Source: an uncultured Oscillospiraceae bacterium (lineage in GTDB: Bacteria; Bacillota; Clostridia; Oscillospirales; Oscillospiraceae). Taken from it: a DNA stretch of 64,000 bases. Below the pieces are notes generated by a model that saw only the letters and a list, made by a program, of their open reading frames with translations, was not told the DNA's origin and searched no databases. Both the position numbers and the translations under genes were made by a program. Shown here piece by piece: positions 7,850 through 16,624 of this stretch. The first letter of the stretch is position 1, and each line of letters begins with the position of its first letter. The DNA is taken from positions 62,001-126,000 of the forward strand of contig CAJTUE010000003.1 in the NCBI GenBank assembly GCA_910579775.1. Reading direction: 5' to 3'.

Positions 7850-8803
7850 ATGGAAAAACGCATTACGCCCAGAAAGGCAGCCATCATCGGCTGCGGCTTC
7901 GTGGGCTCCGCCACCGCCTTCGCTCTGATGCAGAGCAAGCTCTTCTCCGAGATCGTTTTGCTGGACGCCAACCAGGACAAGGCGGACGGCGAGGCCAAGG
8001 ACATCGCCCACGGCATCCCCTTTGCCGGACAGATGAAGATCTACGCCGGGGACTACAGCGACCTTTCCGACGCCTCCATCGTCATCGTCACCGCCGGGGC
8101 TAACCAGAAGCCTGACGAGACCCGGCTGGACCTGGTCCACAAGAACGTGGGCATCTACAAGAACATCATCCCCCAGATCGTGGCCTGCGGCTTTGGGGGC
8201 ATTCTACTCATCGTCTCCAATCCCGTGGACATCCTCACCTACGCAGCCGTCAAGCTGAGCGGCTTCCCGGAAAACCGGGTCATCGGCTCGGGCACGGTGC
8301 TGGATACGGCCCGGCTGAAATACGCCCTGGGGGAGCATCTGTCGGTGGACAGCCGGAGCATCCACTCCTTCATCATTGGCGAACACGGAGACAGCGAGAT
8401 CGCCGCCTGGAGCAGCACCAACGTCTCCGGCATTCCCGTCAACGATTTTTGCGAGATGCGGGGCCACTTTGACCACGAACGGTCCATGGAGCGCATTGCC
8501 GCCAACGTGAAAAACAGCGCCTATGAGATCATCGCCAAAAAGCAGGCCACTTACTATGGTATTGCCATGTCGGTCAAGCGCATTTGTGAGTGCATTGTCC
8601 GGGACGAGAAATCCATCCTCCCCGTGTCCTCCATGCTCCACGGGCTATACGGCATTGAGGACATCGCTCTGAGCATGCCCGCCATTGTGGGGGCGGACGG
8701 CATTGAGACCCATGTGCCCATCTCCCTGGACGACCAGGAGACCGCCGCTCTTCAGGCCTCGGCCGGGACCCTGAAGGAAGTGGCCCAGGGCCTGGACCTG
8801 TAA
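7850..8803 (+). CDS. ldh: L-lactate dehydrogenase
   Basis: A 317-residue NAD-dependent L-lactate dehydrogenase, reducing pyruvate to L-lactate and reoxidising NADH in fermentation. The Rossmann motif is GCGFVGSA near residue 13. The substrate loop reads NQKPDETRLDL, with the glutamine typical of lactate rather than malate dehydrogenases. The catalytic histidine lies in IIGEHGDSE near 175-183. The second ATG was chosen because AGGAGG (7837-7842) lies 7 bp upstream of it but only 1 bp before the ATG at 7844. It is transcribed from the symmetric promoter shared with the leftward acyltransferase operon and is followed after 15 bp by an esterase gene. Confidence 0.93.
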   Translation: MEKRITPRKAAIIGCGFVGSATAFALMQSKLFSEIVLLDANQDKADGEAKDIAHGIPFAGQMKIYAGDYSDLSDASIVIVTAGANQKPDETRLDLVHKNVGIYKNIIPQIVACGFGGILLIVSNPVDILTYAAVKLSGFPENRVIGSGTVLDTARLKYALGEHLSVDSRSIHSFIIGEHGDSEIAAWSSTNVSGIPVNDFCEMRGHFDHERSMERIAANVKNSAYEIIAKKQATYYGIAMSVKRICECIVRDEKSILPVSSMLHGLYGIEDIALSMPAIVGADGIETHVPISLDDQETAALQASAGTLKEVAQGLDL

Positions 8804-8818
8804 AGGCGGGAGGTCTGT

Positions 8819-9820
8819 ATGGCAAAGAAGCTGACTGACGAGGAAGAGCAGGTCCACCTAGACGCCAAGCGCGCGGAGCGGTCCGCTGAAAAGACCGCCA
8901 AGGACCACGCCAAGGCAGAGCAGAAGCGGCTCCAGCCCATGATGAAGATCCTCAAGGCCATCCACTCCTTTGGCGGAGGGGAATCCATGGCCCCCAAGGA
9001 CCTGGCCCGCCAGCGGCATGGCCACGAGCTGCTGGGCCGGTTGGTCACCCCCATGATCGGCATGACCTGGGAGACCTTTGACCTGAACGGTATGCCCTGT
9101 GCCTGGACCCGCCCTGACCGGGGCCACGACCGCCGCCACGCTATCCTCTACTGTCACGGCGGCGGCTACACCAGCGGTGCCCTGGGCTACGCCCGTATTT
9201 TAAGCTCCAAGCTTTCCCACGTCACGGGCTACCCCGTCCTCTCCTTCCAATACCGTCTGGCTCCCGAGCATCCCTATCCTGCCGCCATTGAGGACGGCAT
9301 GGCCGCCTGGGACTACCTGATGCACCAGGGCTTTGGCGCCCGGGACGTAGTCATTGCAGGAGACAGCGCCGGGGGCAACATGGCGTTGTGCCTCACCCAA
9401 AAGCTCCGGGAGCAGGGGCGGCTCCTGCCCCACGCCCTCATCCTCATGTCCCCCTGGACAGACATGTCCGCCCAGGGAAAGTCCTACAAGGAGAACGCAG
9501 ACATCGACCCCATGATCACCTTGGACTATGTTAAGGGGGTGCGCAATGCCTATGCCGGAGAAACGGAGGACTGGACCGATCCCCACCTCTCCCCTCTCTA
9601 CGGTTCCTTTAAGGGCTTTCCCCCCACCCTCATCCAGGTGGGCACCAACGAGATCCTGCAGTCCGACTCCATCCGCCTGCGGGACAAGCTGGTGATGGCC
9701 GGGGTGCCCTGCCGGCTGGAGGTGTGGAAGGACATGTGGCATGTGTTCCAGATGTTCCCCGTGCGACAGGCCGGAGAGGCCATGGACGACATCGGGCACT
9801 TCCTTCTTGAAATGTCCTAG
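8819..9820 (+). CDS. alpha/beta hydrolase, hormone-sensitive-lipase-type esterase
   Basis: A 333-residue esterase/lipase. The oxyanion motif HGGGYTSG lies near residue 111 and the nucleophile elbow GDSAGGNM near 181. The acid is probably in TNEILQSDS near 279, and the catalytic histidine in MWHVFQMF near 307. This is the family IV (HSL) pattern. An extra N-terminal 45 residues are highly charged and probably form a helix or coiled coil. It follows ldh with AGGAGGT-like spacing and a 15-bp gap, so it is co-transcribed with it. Facing an acyltransferase-like operon, it may hydrolyse an ester made by that operon, or one containing lactate; this is inference from position only. Confidence 0.85.
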   Translation: MAKKLTDEEEQVHLDAKRAERSAEKTAKDHAKAEQKRLQPMMKILKAIHSFGGGESMAPKDLARQRHGHELLGRLVTPMIGMTWETFDLNGMPCAWTRPDRGHDRRHAILYCHGGGYTSGALGYARILSSKLSHVTGYPVLSFQYRLAPEHPYPAAIEDGMAAWDYLMHQGFGARDVVIAGDSAGGNMALCLTQKLREQGRLLPHALILMSPWTDMSAQGKSYKENADIDPMITLDYVKGVRNAYAGETEDWTDPHLSPLYGSFKGFPPTLIQVGTNEILQSDSIRLRDKLVMAGVPCRLEVWKDMWHVFQMFPVRQAGEAMDDIGHFLLEMS

Positions 9821-9844
9821 TAGGGGCGGGTTCCAAACCCGCCC
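9820..9844 (+). repeat. GTAGGG-type palindromic unit
   Basis: GTAGGGGCGGGTT, CC, AAACCCGCCC follows the esterase stop directly and folds as an 8-bp G/C stem without a T-run. It belongs to the same short repeat class as units near 17811, 40899, 47276, 56778 and 57237. Confidence 0.55.
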
Positions 9845-9875
9845 GTATGGGCAGGGTAAGAAACGCAAATAAGCC

Positions 9876-9904
9876 TTGCCAAAGGCTGACAAGCCTTGTA
9901 TAAT
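9876..9904 (+). promoter_or_regulatory. promoter of the mreB-glp transcript
   Basis: TTGCCA (9876-9881), 17 bp, TATAAT (9899-9904). Predicted transcript start is near 9911, leaving a leader of about 54 bases before mreB. Confidence 0.75.
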
Positions 9905-9964
9905 GAAAGAGCTAAGCGGTTATCATCCGAATAGACTTATGGGAATTTGATAGAGGTGTCAAAA

Positions 9965-10987
9965 ATGTTTAGTAAAGATATTGGAATCGACCTGGGTACC
10001 GCCTCCATCCTGGTGTTTGTCCAGGGGAAGGGCGTAGTCCTTCGCGAGCCGTCCGTGGTGGCCATGGACAAGAACTCGGGCAAGCTTCTGAAGGTTGGCG
10101 CGGACGCCCAGGCTATGCTGGGCCGCACCCCCGGCAACATTGTCGCCATCCGTCCCCTGCGCGAGGGTGTTATTTCCGACTACGACATGACTGAGCGGAT
10201 GCTCCGGGAGTTTATCCACAAGGTCAGCTCTTTCCGCATCTTTAAGCCCCGCGTGGTCATCTGTGTCCCCTCGGGCATTACCGAAGTTGAAGAGCGCGCC
10301 GTTATCGACGCCGGCATTCAGGCGGGCGCCCGTCGAGTGTACCTCATTGAGGAGCCTCTGGCCGCCGCCATCGGCGCGGGCATCGATATCACCAAGCCCG
10401 ACGGCCATATGATCGTAGACATCGGCGGCGGCACCACCGACATCGCCGTGATCTCTCTCTCCGGCATCGTGGAATCCGCCTCTATTAAGATCGCCGGCGA
10501 CCAGTTTGACGAGGCCATTGTGAAATACATCCGCCGCAAGCACAACGTCCTCATCGGCGACCGCACCGCCGAGGAGCTGAAGAAGCAGATCGGCTGCGTC
10601 TTCCCCCGCCCCGAGGAGCAGACCATGGAGATCAAGGGCCGCTGCCTGATGACCGGCCTGCCCCGGGTGTTCACCGTCACCTCCAGCGAGATGATCGAGG
10701 CCTTTGAGGAGGTCTCCACCCGCATCCTGGAGGCCATTCACGGCGTGCTGGAGCGCACGCCCCCCGAGCTGGTGGCGGACATCTCCACCAACGGCATCGT
10801 CATGACCGGCGGCGGCAGCTTGGTCTGGGGCTTTGACAAGCTCATTGAGAGCCACACCGGCATCGCCACCTATGTGGCCGACGACGCCATCTCCTGCGTG
10901 GCCTACGGCACAGGCAAGAGCCTGGAGTGGATCAACGACATGCAGGACGGGACGATGAACATCTCCAGACAGAAACAGATGAACTAA
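9965..10987 (+). CDS. mreB: rod-shape determining protein MreB
   Basis: A 340-residue actin-like protein that forms membrane-associated filaments guiding lateral cell-wall synthesis. The phosphate-1 loop is GIDLGTAS at the N-terminus; VDIGGGTTDIAVISL near residue 158 and MTGGGSLVWGF near 280 complete the nucleotide site. The ATG at 9965 has GAGGTG 6 bp upstream; a TTG at 9947 is an unneeded alternative. No mreC, mreD or other wall gene follows. Instead the TAA overlaps the glpK start by one base (TAATG), so mreB and the glycerol genes appear to share one transcript and may be translationally coupled. This suggests a stand-alone MreB paralogue (Mbl-like) rather than the mreBCD locus copy. Confidence 0.92.
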   Translation: MFSKDIGIDLGTASILVFVQGKGVVLREPSVVAMDKNSGKLLKVGADAQAMLGRTPGNIVAIRPLREGVISDYDMTERMLREFIHKVSSFRIFKPRVVICVPSGITEVEERAVIDAGIQAGARRVYLIEEPLAAAIGAGIDITKPDGHMIVDIGGGTTDIAVISLSGIVESASIKIAGDQFDEAIVKYIRRKHNVLIGDRTAEELKKQIGCVFPRPEEQTMEIKGRCLMTGLPRVFTVTSSEMIEAFEEVSTRILEAIHGVLERTPPELVADISTNGIVMTGGGSLVWGFDKLIESHTGIATYVADDAISCVAYGTGKSLEWINDMQDGTMNISRQKQMN

Positions 10988-12486
10988 TGCCTCAATACGT
11001 CATGGCGCTGGACGCCGGGACCACCAGCAACCGCTGTATTCTCTTTGACCAGAGCGGCGTCATGCGCAGCGTGGCCCAAAAGGAGTTCGCCCAGTATTTC
11101 CCCCGGCCCGGCTGGGTGGAGCACGACGCCAACGAGATCTGGTCTGGAATGCTGGGCGTAGCGGTGGAGGCCATGCATAAGATCAACGCCACCGCCGGAG
11201 ATATTGTCGCCATCGGCATTACCAACCAGCGGGAGACCACCGTAGTTTGGGACAGGCACACCGGCGAGCCGGTGTGCCCCGCTATCGTGTGGCAATGCCG
11301 CCGCACCAGTGAATACTGCGACGCCCTTAAAGCAAAGGGCCTTACGGAGACCGTCCGGCAAAAGACCGGTCTGGTCATCGACGCCTACTTCTCCGGGACC
11401 AAGCTGCGCTGGGTCCTGGAAAATATCCCCGGCGTCCGGGAGCGCGCGGAACGGGGAGAGCTGCTGTTTGGCACGGTGGAGACCTGGCTTATCTGGAAGC
11501 TCTCCGGCGGAAAGGTCCACATCACCGACTATTCCAACGCCAGCCGCACCATGATGTTTAACATCAACACCTTGGATTGGGACGAGGATATCCTCAAAGA
11601 GCTGAGCGTCCCCCGGTGTATGCTTCCTCAGGTCCGCCCCTCCTCGGAGGTGTACGGCGAGACTGACCCGACCCTCTTCGGCGGGGCCATCCCCATCGGC
11701 GGGGCGGCGGGGGACCAGCAGGCCGCCCTCTTCGGCCAGACCTGCTTCCGCCCCGGCGAGGCGAAAAATACGTACGGCACGGGCTGTTTTCTCCTGATGA
11801 ACACAGGGGAGAGGCCTGTCTTTTCTCAAAACGGCCTGGTGACCACCGTCGCCTGGGGGCTGGAGGGCAAGGTGACCTATGCACTGGAAGGCTCCATCTT
11901 CGTGGCGGGGGCGGCCATCCAATGGCTTCGGGACGAGCTGAAGTTCATTGACAGCGCCCCCGAATCGGAGGTGCTGGCCCGCATGGTCCCCGATTCCAAC
12001 GGTTGCTATGTGGTCCCCGCCTTCACCGGTCTGGGTGCCCCCTACTGGGACCAGTACGCCCGGGGGACCATCGTTGGTCTTACCCGCGGGGTGAACAAAT
12101 ACCACATCATCCGGGCCACCCTGGATTCCATCGCCTACCAGGTCTATGACGTGCTGGAGGCTATGCGGGCGGATTCCGGCATCTCCCTCACCGCCCTGAA
12201 GGTGGACGGCGGGGCCTGCGCCAACGATCTGCTGATGCAGACCCAGGCGGATATCATCAACGCCCCTGTTCTGCGCCCCCGGTGCGCCGAGTCCACCGCC
12301 ATGGGCGCGGCCTATTTGGCAGGACTGGCGGCGGGATACTGGAAGAGCACCAAGGATGTGGAGCGCAACTGGGCCGTGGACCGGACCTTTGCCCCCGATC
12401 TGGACGGCGCCACCCGCGCCGAGCGCCTCAAGGGCTGGCATAAGGCAGTCAAATACGCGTTTGATTGGGCGAAGTGTGACCCGTAG
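10987..12486 (+). CDS. glpK: glycerol kinase
   Basis: A 499-residue FGGY-family kinase phosphorylating glycerol to sn-glycerol 3-phosphate. Seen are the N-terminal ATPase loop (ALDAGTTSNRCILFD), GITNQRETTVVWDR near residue 80, and the FGGY signature region DGGACANDLLMQTQADI near 405. The length is normal for GlpK. The start overlaps the mreB stop by one base. The last codons (...KCDP and the TAG) are supplied by a repeat element starting at 12471, which also occurs at the ends of pnp and prfB. With the two flavoproteins downstream it makes a glycerol-to-dihydroxyacetone-phosphate pathway. No glycerol facilitator gene is in the operon. Confidence 0.93.
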   Translation: MPQYVMALDAGTTSNRCILFDQSGVMRSVAQKEFAQYFPRPGWVEHDANEIWSGMLGVAVEAMHKINATAGDIVAIGITNQRETTVVWDRHTGEPVCPAIVWQCRRTSEYCDALKAKGLTETVRQKTGLVIDAYFSGTKLRWVLENIPGVRERAERGELLFGTVETWLIWKLSGGKVHITDYSNASRTMMFNINTLDWDEDILKELSVPRCMLPQVRPSSEVYGETDPTLFGGAIPIGGAAGDQQAALFGQTCFRPGEAKNTYGTGCFLLMNTGERPVFSQNGLVTTVAWGLEGKVTYALEGSIFVAGAAIQWLRDELKFIDSAPESEVLARMVPDSNGCYVVPAFTGLGAPYWDQYARGTIVGLTRGVNKYHIIRATLDSIAYQVYDVLEAMRADSGISLTALKVDGGACANDLLMQTQADIINAPVLRPRCAESTAMGAAYLAGLAAGYWKSTKDVERNWAVDRTFAPDLDGATRAERLKGWHKAVKYAFDWAKCDP

Positions 12487-12610
12487 ACACGCAGGCGGGG
12501 ATGTAGCGGCCCGCACGGCAAAAACAGGCGAAGGGCAACGCCCTGAGCGGCATTTTGCCAAGGGCCGGGAAGCCACGCCGCGGCGTGTCCAACGGGAGCA
12601 TGACAACGCA
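12471..12610 (+). repeat. 3'-end element, copy 1 (after glpK)
   Basis: Begins GAAGTGTGACCCGTAGACAC inside the last glpK codons and ends GTGTCCAACGGGAGCATGACAA. Arms GACACGC (12486-12492) and GCGTGTC (12583-12589) are complementary, and GGCAAAA/TTTTGCC and GGGC/GCCC pair inside. Related copies lie at 50021-50316 (tandem) and 51571-51758. Confidence 0.75.
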
Positions 12611-12624
12611 AGGGAGTGATCCAT

Positions 12625-14076
12625 ATGTACGACGTTCTCATCATCGGCGCGGGGGTGTCGGGCTGCGCCTGCGCCCGGGAGCTGAGCCGCTACGACGCCC
12701 GCGTCCTGGTCATCGACAAGGAGGATGACGTGTGCTGCGGCACCTCCAAGGCCAACAGCGCCATCGTCCACGCCGGGTACGACGCTTCTCCCGGCTCCCT
12801 CATGGCCAAGCTCAACGTGGAGGGCAACGCCCTCATGGGCGCCCTGGCGGAGGAGCTGGACATCCCCTTCCGCCGCAACGGCTCCTTTGTGGTGTGCTTT
12901 TCGGAGGAGGACCGTCCCGGCCTTGTCAAACTCCTGGAGCAGGGCCGTACCAACGGCGTGCCCGATCTGCGCATTTTGGAGCGCCACGAGCTCATCGCTA
13001 TGGAGCCCGGCCTCTCCGATGACATCGTAGCCGCCCTCTACGCCCCCACGGCGGGCATCATTTGCCCCTTCACCCTCACCGTCGCCCTGGCGGAGAACGC
13101 CGCCGCCAACGGCGTGGAGTTTCGCTTCAACACCGCCGCCACGGACATCCGCAAGGTAGACGGCGGCTTTGTGGTGGACACGGACCGCGGTCCCATTGCG
13201 ACCCGGGCGGTCATCAACGCCGCTGGGGTGTATTCCGACAAGTTTCACAATATCTTTGGCGCAAAAAAACTCCACATCACCCCCCGGCGGGGAGATTACT
13301 GCCTGCTGGACAGGGCGGCGGGCCGGGTGGTGGACAAGACCATCTTTCCCCTGCCCGGCAAATTCGGCAAGGGTATTCTGGTAGCCCCCACAGTCCACGG
13401 CAATACCATCCTGGGCCCCACCGCCATTGACTTAGACGACCCAGAGGCCACCGCCACCACCGCCGAGGGCATTGCCGCCCTGCTGGCCCAGGCCAAGCGC
13501 TCGGTGAAGGACCTGCCCCTCAACCAGATCATCACCTCCTTCGCCGGTCTGCGGGCCCACGAGGACGGCCACGAGTTCGTCATTGGGGAGCTTTCCGAGG
13601 TCCCCGGCTTCTTCGACTGCGCCGGGATCGAGTCCCCCGGTCTCACCTCCTCCCCCGCCATCGGCAAGCGGCTGACCGGGGAGGTGTCCGCCAAGCTGGG
13701 ACTTTCCGAAAAGGAGAACTTCATCAGCAAGCGCAAGGGCATTCTGGACCCCAAGTCCTTGACCCTGGAGGAATACGCTGCCCTGGTGAAGGAACAGCCC
13801 GCCTATGGCAGCGTAGTCTGCCGCTGTGAGACGGTGACCGAGGGAGAGATCCTGGACGCCATCCGCCGCCCCTTGGGCGCCCGTAGCCTGGACGGTGTAA
13901 AGCGGCGCACCCGCACCACCATGGGCCGCTGTCAGGGTGGCTTCTGCTCTTCCCGCATTATGGCAATCCTGGCCCGGGAGCTGGGGGTGCCCCTCACCGC
14001 CGTGACCAAGTGCGGCCCGGGCAGTCAGCTGGCCTATGAGGACGACTGGACCCAGAGAGGAGGCGGTCACAGATGA
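12625..14076 (+). CDS. FAD-dependent glycerol-3-phosphate dehydrogenase-type oxidoreductase with [2Fe-2S]-like domain
   Basis: A 483-residue flavoprotein of the GlpA/DAO family. The FAD-binding motif is at the N-terminus (VLIIGAGVSGCACAREL). At the C-terminus (about 405-460) a BFD-like iron-sulfur domain has the cysteines CRCE and MGRCQGGFC. In Clostridia this type sits beside glpK and oxidises glycerol 3-phosphate to dihydroxyacetone phosphate; the neighbours here support that. The ATG at 12625 has AGGGAG 8 bp upstream. The stop overlaps the next start (ATGA), so the two flavoproteins are coupled and probably form one complex. The dehydrogenase role is inferred from family and context. Confidence 0.85.
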   Translation: MYDVLIIGAGVSGCACARELSRYDARVLVIDKEDDVCCGTSKANSAIVHAGYDASPGSLMAKLNVEGNALMGALAEELDIPFRRNGSFVVCFSEEDRPGLVKLLEQGRTNGVPDLRILERHELIAMEPGLSDDIVAALYAPTAGIICPFTLTVALAENAAANGVEFRFNTAATDIRKVDGGFVVDTDRGPIATRAVINAAGVYSDKFHNIFGAKKLHITPRRGDYCLLDRAAGRVVDKTIFPLPGKFGKGILVAPTVHGNTILGPTAIDLDDPEATATTAEGIAALLAQAKRSVKDLPLNQIITSFAGLRAHEDGHEFVIGELSEVPGFFDCAGIESPGLTSSPAIGKRLTGEVSAKLGLSEKENFISKRKGILDPKSLTLEEYAALVKEQPAYGSVVCRCETVTEGEILDAIRRPLGARSLDGVKRRTRTTMGRCQGGFCSSRIMAILARELGVPLTAVTKCGPGSQLAYEDDWTQRGGGHR

Positions 14077-15335
14077 AGCCCTACGATCTGGTGGTCATTG
14101 GCGGCGGCCCCGCCGGACTGGCGGCGGCGGCCGCGGCTTACGACGCCGGGTGCAAAAGCACTCTCCTGCTGGAGCGGGATAACGAGCTGGGGGGCATTTT
14201 GAACCAGTGCTTCCACGACGGCTTCGGCATGCACACCTTCCACGAAGAGCTGTCCGGTCCCGAATACGCCGAGCGGTACGTCCAGCGGGTGCTGGACCGG
14301 GACATCCCCCACCGCCTGGGCACCACCGTCATCGACATCCGCCCGGATAAGACGGTAGTAGCTGTCAACAAGCGGGACGGAGTCTTTGAGATCCCCGCCA
14401 AGGCGGTCATTCTCGCTATGGGCTGCCGTGAGCGGCCCCGGGGGGCGCTGAACATCCCCGGCTACCGCCCCGCGGGGGTCTATTCTGCGGGCATGGCCCA
14501 GCGGCTGGTCAACAAGGAGGGCGTCCTCCCCGGCAAGGACGTGGTCATTCTGGGCAGCGGAGACATCGGCCTCATCACCGCCCGCCGCATGGCCCTCAAG
14601 GGGGCCAAGGTCCACGTGGTGGTGGAGCTGATGCCCTACTCCGGCGGCTTGAAGAGGAACATCGAGCACTGTCTGGAGGCGTTTAACATCCCCCTGAAGC
14701 TCTCCCACACAGTGGTGAACATCCACGGCAAGAAGCGGGTGGAGAAGGTCACCATCGCCCAGGTAGACGAGTATAACAAGCCCATCCCCGGCACGGAGCT
14801 GGACTACCCCTGCGACACATTGCTCTTCTCCGTGGGCCTGATCCCCGACAATGAGCTGAGCCGCCACGCCGGGGTACAGCTCAGCCCCGTCACCAACGGC
14901 CCTGTGGTCAACCAGCGTCTGGAGACCTCCATCCCCGGCGTTTTCGCCTGCGGCAACGTCCTCCACGTCCACGACCTGGTGGACTTCGTCTCCCTGGAGG
15001 GAGAGGCCGTGGGCCGGGCCGCGGCGGCGTACATCCAAAACGGTTGTCAGGACGCCGCCCACGGCCAGACCGTCCCTATCGTGGCCGGTGACGGCGTGCG
15101 CTATACCGTCCCCTCCCTGCTGCGCACCGCAGACCCGGACAGTCCCGTCACCCTCCGCTTCCGGGTCCGGGAGCGGTCCTGGGACCGCTCTGTGTGCGTC
15201 TACGCGGATGACACATGCATTTACCGCCAACGTAAGGATGCCCTGGCCCCCGGCACCATGGAGGAGGTGGTCCTCACCCCTGCGAACCTCTCCCACCCCT
15301 TCTCCCGCCTCACCGTCAAGCTGGAGGACGAGTAA
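14073..15335 (+). CDS. NAD(P)/FAD-dependent pyridine nucleotide-disulfide-type oxidoreductase
   Basis: A 420-residue flavoprotein with an N-terminal FAD loop (VVIGGGPAGLAAAAAA), a second nucleotide-binding loop (VVILGSGDIGLITARRMA near residue 155) and a late FAD motif (GVFACGNVLHVHDLVD near 290). The last ~90 residues, from VRYTVPSLLRT, form an extra beta-rich tail. Its start overlaps the stop of the G3P dehydrogenase-type gene. It probably moves electrons between that enzyme and NAD or another carrier. In other Clostridia this pair is often followed by a small Cys-rich DUF1667 gene; here a terminator follows directly and no such gene is present. Confidence 0.83.
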   Translation: MKPYDLVVIGGGPAGLAAAAAAYDAGCKSTLLLERDNELGGILNQCFHDGFGMHTFHEELSGPEYAERYVQRVLDRDIPHRLGTTVIDIRPDKTVVAVNKRDGVFEIPAKAVILAMGCRERPRGALNIPGYRPAGVYSAGMAQRLVNKEGVLPGKDVVILGSGDIGLITARRMALKGAKVHVVVELMPYSGGLKRNIEHCLEAFNIPLKLSHTVVNIHGKKRVEKVTIAQVDEYNKPIPGTELDYPCDTLLFSVGLIPDNELSRHAGVQLSPVTNGPVVNQRLETSIPGVFACGNVLHVHDLVDFVSLEGEAVGRAAAAYIQNGCQDAAHGQTVPIVAGDGVRYTVPSLLRTADPDSPVTLRFRVRERSWDRSVCVYADDTCIYRQRKDALAPGTMEEVVLTPANLSHPFSRLTVKLEDE

Positions 15336-15350
15336 ATCTCGACCATACGA

Positions 15351-15386
15351 AAAGCGTCTCCGAGGAAGCTTCCTTGGAGACGCTTT
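15351..15386. terminator. bidirectional terminator between the glp operon and metK
   Basis: A 36-bp near-perfect palindrome with AAAGCGTCTCC and GGAGACGCTTT arms around an AGGAAGCTTCCT centre, followed by TTGTTAT. It can serve both convergent transcripts. Confidence 0.85.
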
Positions 15387-15421
15387 GTTATATCCTATCA
15401 AAATATGTCGAGCCGTTATCA

Positions 15422-16600
15422 TTAGATAGCAGCCTTCAGTACCTCCACCTTATCTGTGCGCTCCCAGGGGAGGTCCAGATCGGTGCGGCCGAAGTGGCCG
15501 TAGGCGGCAGTCTGGCGGTAGATGGGCCGACGGAGATCCAGCGTCTCAATGATCCTGGCGGGGCGCAGATCGAAGTGGGCCTTCACGATTTCTGCCAGGC
15601 GCTCGTCGGAGACCACCCCCGTGCCGTAGCTCTCCACCAGTATGGAGACGGGGTTGGCGACCCCGATGGCGTAGGCCACCTCGATCTGGCACCGGTGGCA
15701 TAGCCCGGCCGCCACTAGGTTCTTGGCGATGTATCGGGCCATATAGGCCGCGGAGCGGTCCACCTTGGTGGGATCCTTCCCGGAAAAGCAGCCGCCGCCG
15801 TGGGCCGCCGCGCCGCCGTAGGTGTCCACGATGATCTTCCGGCCGGTGAGGCCCGTGTCTCCCACGGGGCCGCCGATGACGAACCGCCCGGTGGGATTGA
15901 CAAAGAATTTCGTGTCCTGAAGATACCCTGCGGGGATGGTGGGCTTGATGATGGTCTCCACCACCGCCTCCCGCAGGTCCTTGAGAGAAATATCCGGGTC
16001 ATGCTGGGTGGACACCACAATGGCAGGGGTGCGCAGCGCCTTACCGCCCTCATCGTATTCCACCGTCACCTGGCTCTTGCCGTCAGGCCGCAACCAGCTT
16101 AGCTCTCCGCTCTTGCGGACCGCCGCCAGACGGCGGCACAGGGCGTGGGACAGCGCCAAAGGCGCGGGCATGAGCTCGGGGGTCTCGTCGCAAGCATAGC
16201 CGAACATCATGCCCTGGTCCCCCGCGCCGATGAGGTCGGCCTCGTCGGTGCCGCCGTTTTGGTGCTCAAAGGACTTGTTCACCCCCATGGCAATGTCGGG
16301 GGACTGGTGGTTAATGGCGGTCATGACCGCGCAGGAGCGGTAGTCAAAGCCATAATCGGGGTTGGTGTAGCCGATGTCCTTAATGGTCTGACGGGCAATG
16401 GCGGCAATGTCGCAGTAATGCTCGGTGGTGATCTCCCCCATCACTGTGACCATCCCCGTGGTGGTGAAGGTCTCGCAGGCTACGTGGGCGTCGGCGTCAT
16501 GGGTCAGGATATCGTCCAAAATAGCGTCGGAGATCTGGTCGCAGACCTTGTCGGGATGTCCCTCGGTGACGGACTCGGAGGTAAAGATGCGTTTGCTCAT
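15422..16600 (-). CDS. metK: S-adenosylmethionine synthetase
   Basis: A 392-residue enzyme making S-adenosylmethionine from methionine and ATP. It shows the family landmarks: TSESVTEGHPDKVCDQISDA at the N-terminus, GAGDQGMMFGYA near residue 116 and GGGCFSGKDPTKVDRSAAY near 268. Length is normal. An S-box-like riboswitch with its own terminator and a strong promoter lies upstream, so the enzyme should be shut off when its product is plentiful. It is a single-gene transcript, ending at the shared terminator with the glp operon. Confidence 0.96.
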   Translation of the reverse strand: MSKRIFTSESVTEGHPDKVCDQISDAILDDILTHDADAHVACETFTTTGMVTVMGEITTEHYCDIAAIARQTIKDIGYTNPDYGFDYRSCAVMTAINHQSPDIAMGVNKSFEHQNGGTDEADLIGAGDQGMMFGYACDETPELMPAPLALSHALCRRLAAVRKSGELSWLRPDGKSQVTVEYDEGGKALRTPAIVVSTQHDPDISLKDLREAVVETIIKPTIPAGYLQDTKFFVNPTGRFVIGGPVGDTGLTGRKIIVDTYGGAAAHGGGCFSGKDPTKVDRSAAYMARYIAKNLVAAGLCHRCQIEVAYAIGVANPVSILVESYGTGVVSDERLAEIVKAHFDLRPARIIETLDLRRPIYRQTAAYGHFGRTDLDLPWERTDKVEVLKAAI

Positions 16601-16624
16601 GCTTCATTTCCTTTCTCTTTTGGG

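Noticed and set aside
10984..13398. 804-codon minus-strand frame opposite glpK and the G3P dehydrogenase-type gene
   Set aside because: Antisense shadow of two well-identified genes; same cause as above.
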